The position numbers and the translations under genes are program-made. A DNA stretch of 64,000 nt from assembly GCA_045589695.1 (NCBI GenBank), contig JAZNPP010000051.1, forward strand, positions 1 through 64,000. Reading direction: 5' to 3'. Position 1 is the stretch's first letter, and the number at the start of each line of letters is the position of its first letter. Shown in pieces: positions 62,169 to 64,000 of this stretch. The notes under the pieces are model-generated. The model ran no database searches. It saw only the letters and a program-made list of their open reading frames with translations, and had not been told where the DNA came from. This DNA comes from HGM04593 sp045589695. GTDB lineage: Bacteria; Bacteroidota; Bacteroidia; Bacteroidales; Bacteroidaceae.

Positions 62169-64000
62169 ATGACAAACAGTGACAACAAACAAAAAGTAGA
62201 CCAGATTGTCGTCCGTTTTTCAGGCGACTCCGGCGACGGCATGCAGCTTGCCGGCAACATCTTTTCTACAATCTCCGCTACTGTCGGAAATGACATCTGT
62301 ACATTCCCCGACTACCCTGCCGACATTCGTGCCCCGCAAGGAGTGCTGACAGGCGTTTCAGGTTTTCAAGTACATGTGGGAGCCGACAAAGTGCTTACCC
62401 CCGGTGACAAATGCGACATTCTTATCGCGATGAACCCTGCCGCCCTGAAGACACAGCACAAGTATTGCAAGCCCACAGGCGCTATTATCATCGACACCGA
62501 CTCGTTCACGGAAAAAGACCTTCAGAAGGCGGAATTCAAGACCGACGACCCGATAGCGGAACTCGGCATCACCTGCGAGGTCGTTCCTTGCCCCATAACG
62601 TCGCTCTGCCAGGAGACGCTCAAAGAGAGCGGACTCGACAATAAGAGCATCGTCCGCTGCAAGAACATGCTTGCATTAGGTCTCGTATGCTGGATATACG
62701 ACCGTGACCTCAGCCTTGCCGAAGGCATGCTCCGTGCCAAGTTCGCTAAAAAGCCCGACATAGCAGAGGCGAACATCAAGGTGCTTAAGGCAGGATACGA
62801 CATGGGACACAACACCCACACATCGATATCGCACACCTACAGCATCGAGAGCGAAGGCAAGAAAGAGAAGGGCAAATACATGGACATCAACGGCAACAAG
62901 GCGACCGCATACGGCCTTATGGCAGCTGCCGAGAGAGCCGGAATGAGACTCTTTTTAGGCTCATACCCCATCACCCCGGCCACAGACATACTTCACGAGC
63001 TTGCCAAGCACAAGTCACTCGGCGTTGTCACCATGCAGGCCGAGGACGAGATTGCCGGCTGCGCATCGGCTGTAGGCGCGGCATACGCAGGCGCATTGGC
63101 ATGCACATCGACATCGGGTCCGGGCATATGCCTCAAGAGCGAGGCGATAAACCTTGCGGTCATTACCGAACTGCCTTTGGTAATCATCGACGTTCAGCGA
63201 GGCGGCCCCTCTACAGGCTTGCCGACTAAGAGCGAGCAGACCGACCTCCTGCAGGCGCTTTACGGACGTAACGGCGAGAGCCCGATACCCGTAATTGCGG
63301 CTGCATCGCCTACCGACTGCTTCGACGCAGCGTTCAACGCATGCAAAATTGCGGTCGAGCATATGACACCTGTCATTCTGCTCACCGACGCATTCATAGC
63401 CAACGGCTCGGCGGCATGGAAATTGCCGGATATCGAGCAGTATCCGGCAATAGTTCCGCCCTACGTTACTCCCGACATGCGAGAAGGCTGGAGCCCGTAC
63501 AAACGCAACCCTGAGAACGACGTACGTTACTGGGCTGTGCCCGGCACTCCTGATTTCGCTCACCGCATAGGCGGCTTGGAGAAGAGCGCGGCCACAGGCG
63601 CTATAAGCAACGACCCGGCCAACCACCACAGCATGGTCGAGGCACGCGCGAGAAAGGTCGCGAAGATAGCGGCAGAGATACCGCAGCTGAGAGTCGAGGG
63701 AGACGAGGACGCCGACCTGCTTATTGTAGGCTTCGGCGGCACGTACGGCCACCTCAGCGAAGCTATGCAGCAGATGCGGCGTGAAGGCAAGAAGGTTGCT
63801 CATGCGCACTTCCGGTATATAAACCCGCTGCCGCACAACACGGCTGAGGTGCTTCGCAAGTACAGCAAGGTTGTAGTAGCCGAACAGAACATGGGACAGT
63901 TCGCAGGTTACCTTCAGACAAAAATCGAGAATATCAAGCTTCACCGTTACAACGAGGTGAAAGGACAGCCGTTCGCTGTCGCCACACTTGTCGAGGAGTT
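62169..64000 (+). CDS. 2-oxoacid:acceptor oxidoreductase alpha subunit (KorA-type), 3' end outside the window
   Basis: The visible 610 residues are a fused gamma-alpha subunit of a ferredoxin-dependent 2-oxoglutarate (or similar) oxidoreductase, which converts the 2-oxoacid to its acyl-CoA. The N-terminal gamma domain starts VVRFSGDSGDGMQLAGNIFS; the alpha domain starts near GNKATAYGLMAAAERAGMRLFLGSYPITPATDIL and contains QAEDEIAGCASAVGAA, TSTSGPGICLKSEAINLAV and DVQRGGPSTGLPTKSEQTDLLQALYGRNGE. The start is the ATG at 62169. The beta subunit (KorB) should lie just downstream. The frame is open at the window end. Confidence 0.95.
   Translation, partial: MTNSDNKQKVDQIVVRFSGDSGDGMQLAGNIFSTISATVGNDICTFPDYPADIRAPQGVLTGVSGFQVHVGADKVLTPGDKCDILIAMNPAALKTQHKYCKPTGAIIIDTDSFTEKDLQKAEFKTDDPIAELGITCEVVPCPITSLCQETLKESGLDNKSIVRCKNMLALGLVCWIYDRDLSLAEGMLRAKFAKKPDIAEANIKVLKAGYDMGHNTHTSISHTYSIESEGKKEKGKYMDINGNKATAYGLMAAAERAGMRLFLGSYPITPATDILHELAKHKSLGVVTMQAEDEIAGCASAVGAAYAGALACTSTSGPGICLKSEAINLAVITELPLVIIDVQRGGPSTGLPTKSEQTDLLQALYGRNGESPIPVIAAASPTDCFDAAFNACKIAVEHMTPVILLTDAFIANGSAAWKLPDIEQYPAIVPPYVTPDMREGWSPYKRNPENDVRYWAVPGTPDFAHRIGGLEKSAATGAISNDPANHHSMVEARARKVAKIAAEIPQLRVEGDEDADLLIVGFGGTYGHLSEAMQQMRREGKKVAHAHFRYINPLPHNTAEVLRKYSKVVVAEQNMGQFAGYLQTKIENIKLHRYNEVKGQPFAVATLVEE

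Noticed and set aside
1..64000. CRISPR arrays, prophage, IS elements, rRNA genes
   Set aside because: No regularly spaced repeats, transposase, integrase or rRNA sequence was seen on either strand.

Overview
The window comes from the chromosome of a Bacteroidales bacterium (Bacteroidota), probably a gut commensal. The evidence is a SusC/SusD pair, many lipoproteins with signal peptides ending at a cysteine, a full-length SprA, an OMP_b-brl_3-type TonB receptor, a fused KorA subunit, and promoters of the Bacteroidota type (-7 box TAnnTTTG with a TTTG-like -33 box about 19-20 bases upstream). I cannot fix the family; Muribaculaceae or Bacteroidaceae both fit.

Layout. 1-2.3 kb: an imperfect tandem repeat, then a lipoprotein and an outer-membrane barrel gene. 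2.3-5.3 kb: an AT-rich accessory stretch with a nested-hairpin RNA candidate, a lone lipoprotein, a small NUMOD3-like protein and a DUF4160 / DUF2442-HTH / XRE-HTH cassette. 5.8-15.5 kb: a SusC/SusD locus with a lipoprotein that resembles the TonB-associated zinc metallohydrolases but lacks HExxH, two thioredoxin-fold lipoproteins and a large exported protein. 15.6-27.5 kb: a barrel protein, an M23 peptidase, a large GH2 beta-galactosidase, a DUF4491 membrane protein, a GH29 alpha-fucosidase, CutC, and a transglutaminase-fold lipoprotein followed by an overlapping 50-residue ORF. 27.8-37.6 kb: an ABC exporter, then ruvA-sprA. 37.7-47.5 kb: tRNA-Arg(CCU), a TPR protein, an AraC-HTH/AlkD-like pair, the fur-purA-peptidase-hisS operon, pta-ackA behind a structured leader, and a lipoprotein. 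47.7-53.9 kb: a CCA-adding-type enzyme, a lone TolC-family protein and the minus-strand operon efp-GT2-radC-DUF59-lpxH. 54.1-62.0 kb: an RND efflux operon (adaptor, pump, TolC) continuing into a TonB-dependent receptor. 62.2 kb to the end: korA, cut by the window edge.

How it fits together. The SusC/SusD locus, GH2 and GH29 suggest uptake and trimming of galactose- and fucose-containing host glycans, though the enzymes are not in the SusC/SusD operon itself. SprA, the type IX secretion translocon, lies in the same window as two exported proteins (13496-15547 and the GH2 enzyme) whose C-termini look like type A sorting tails. Pta-AckA and KorA are parts of fermentative acetyl-CoA/acetate and 2-oxoacid metabolism. 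Most of the rest is core housekeeping. The least explained items are the nested-hairpin RNA at 2539-2662, the three-gene DUF cassette with its palindrome, the 50-residue ORF coupled to the transglutaminase gene, and the switch-like pta leader.
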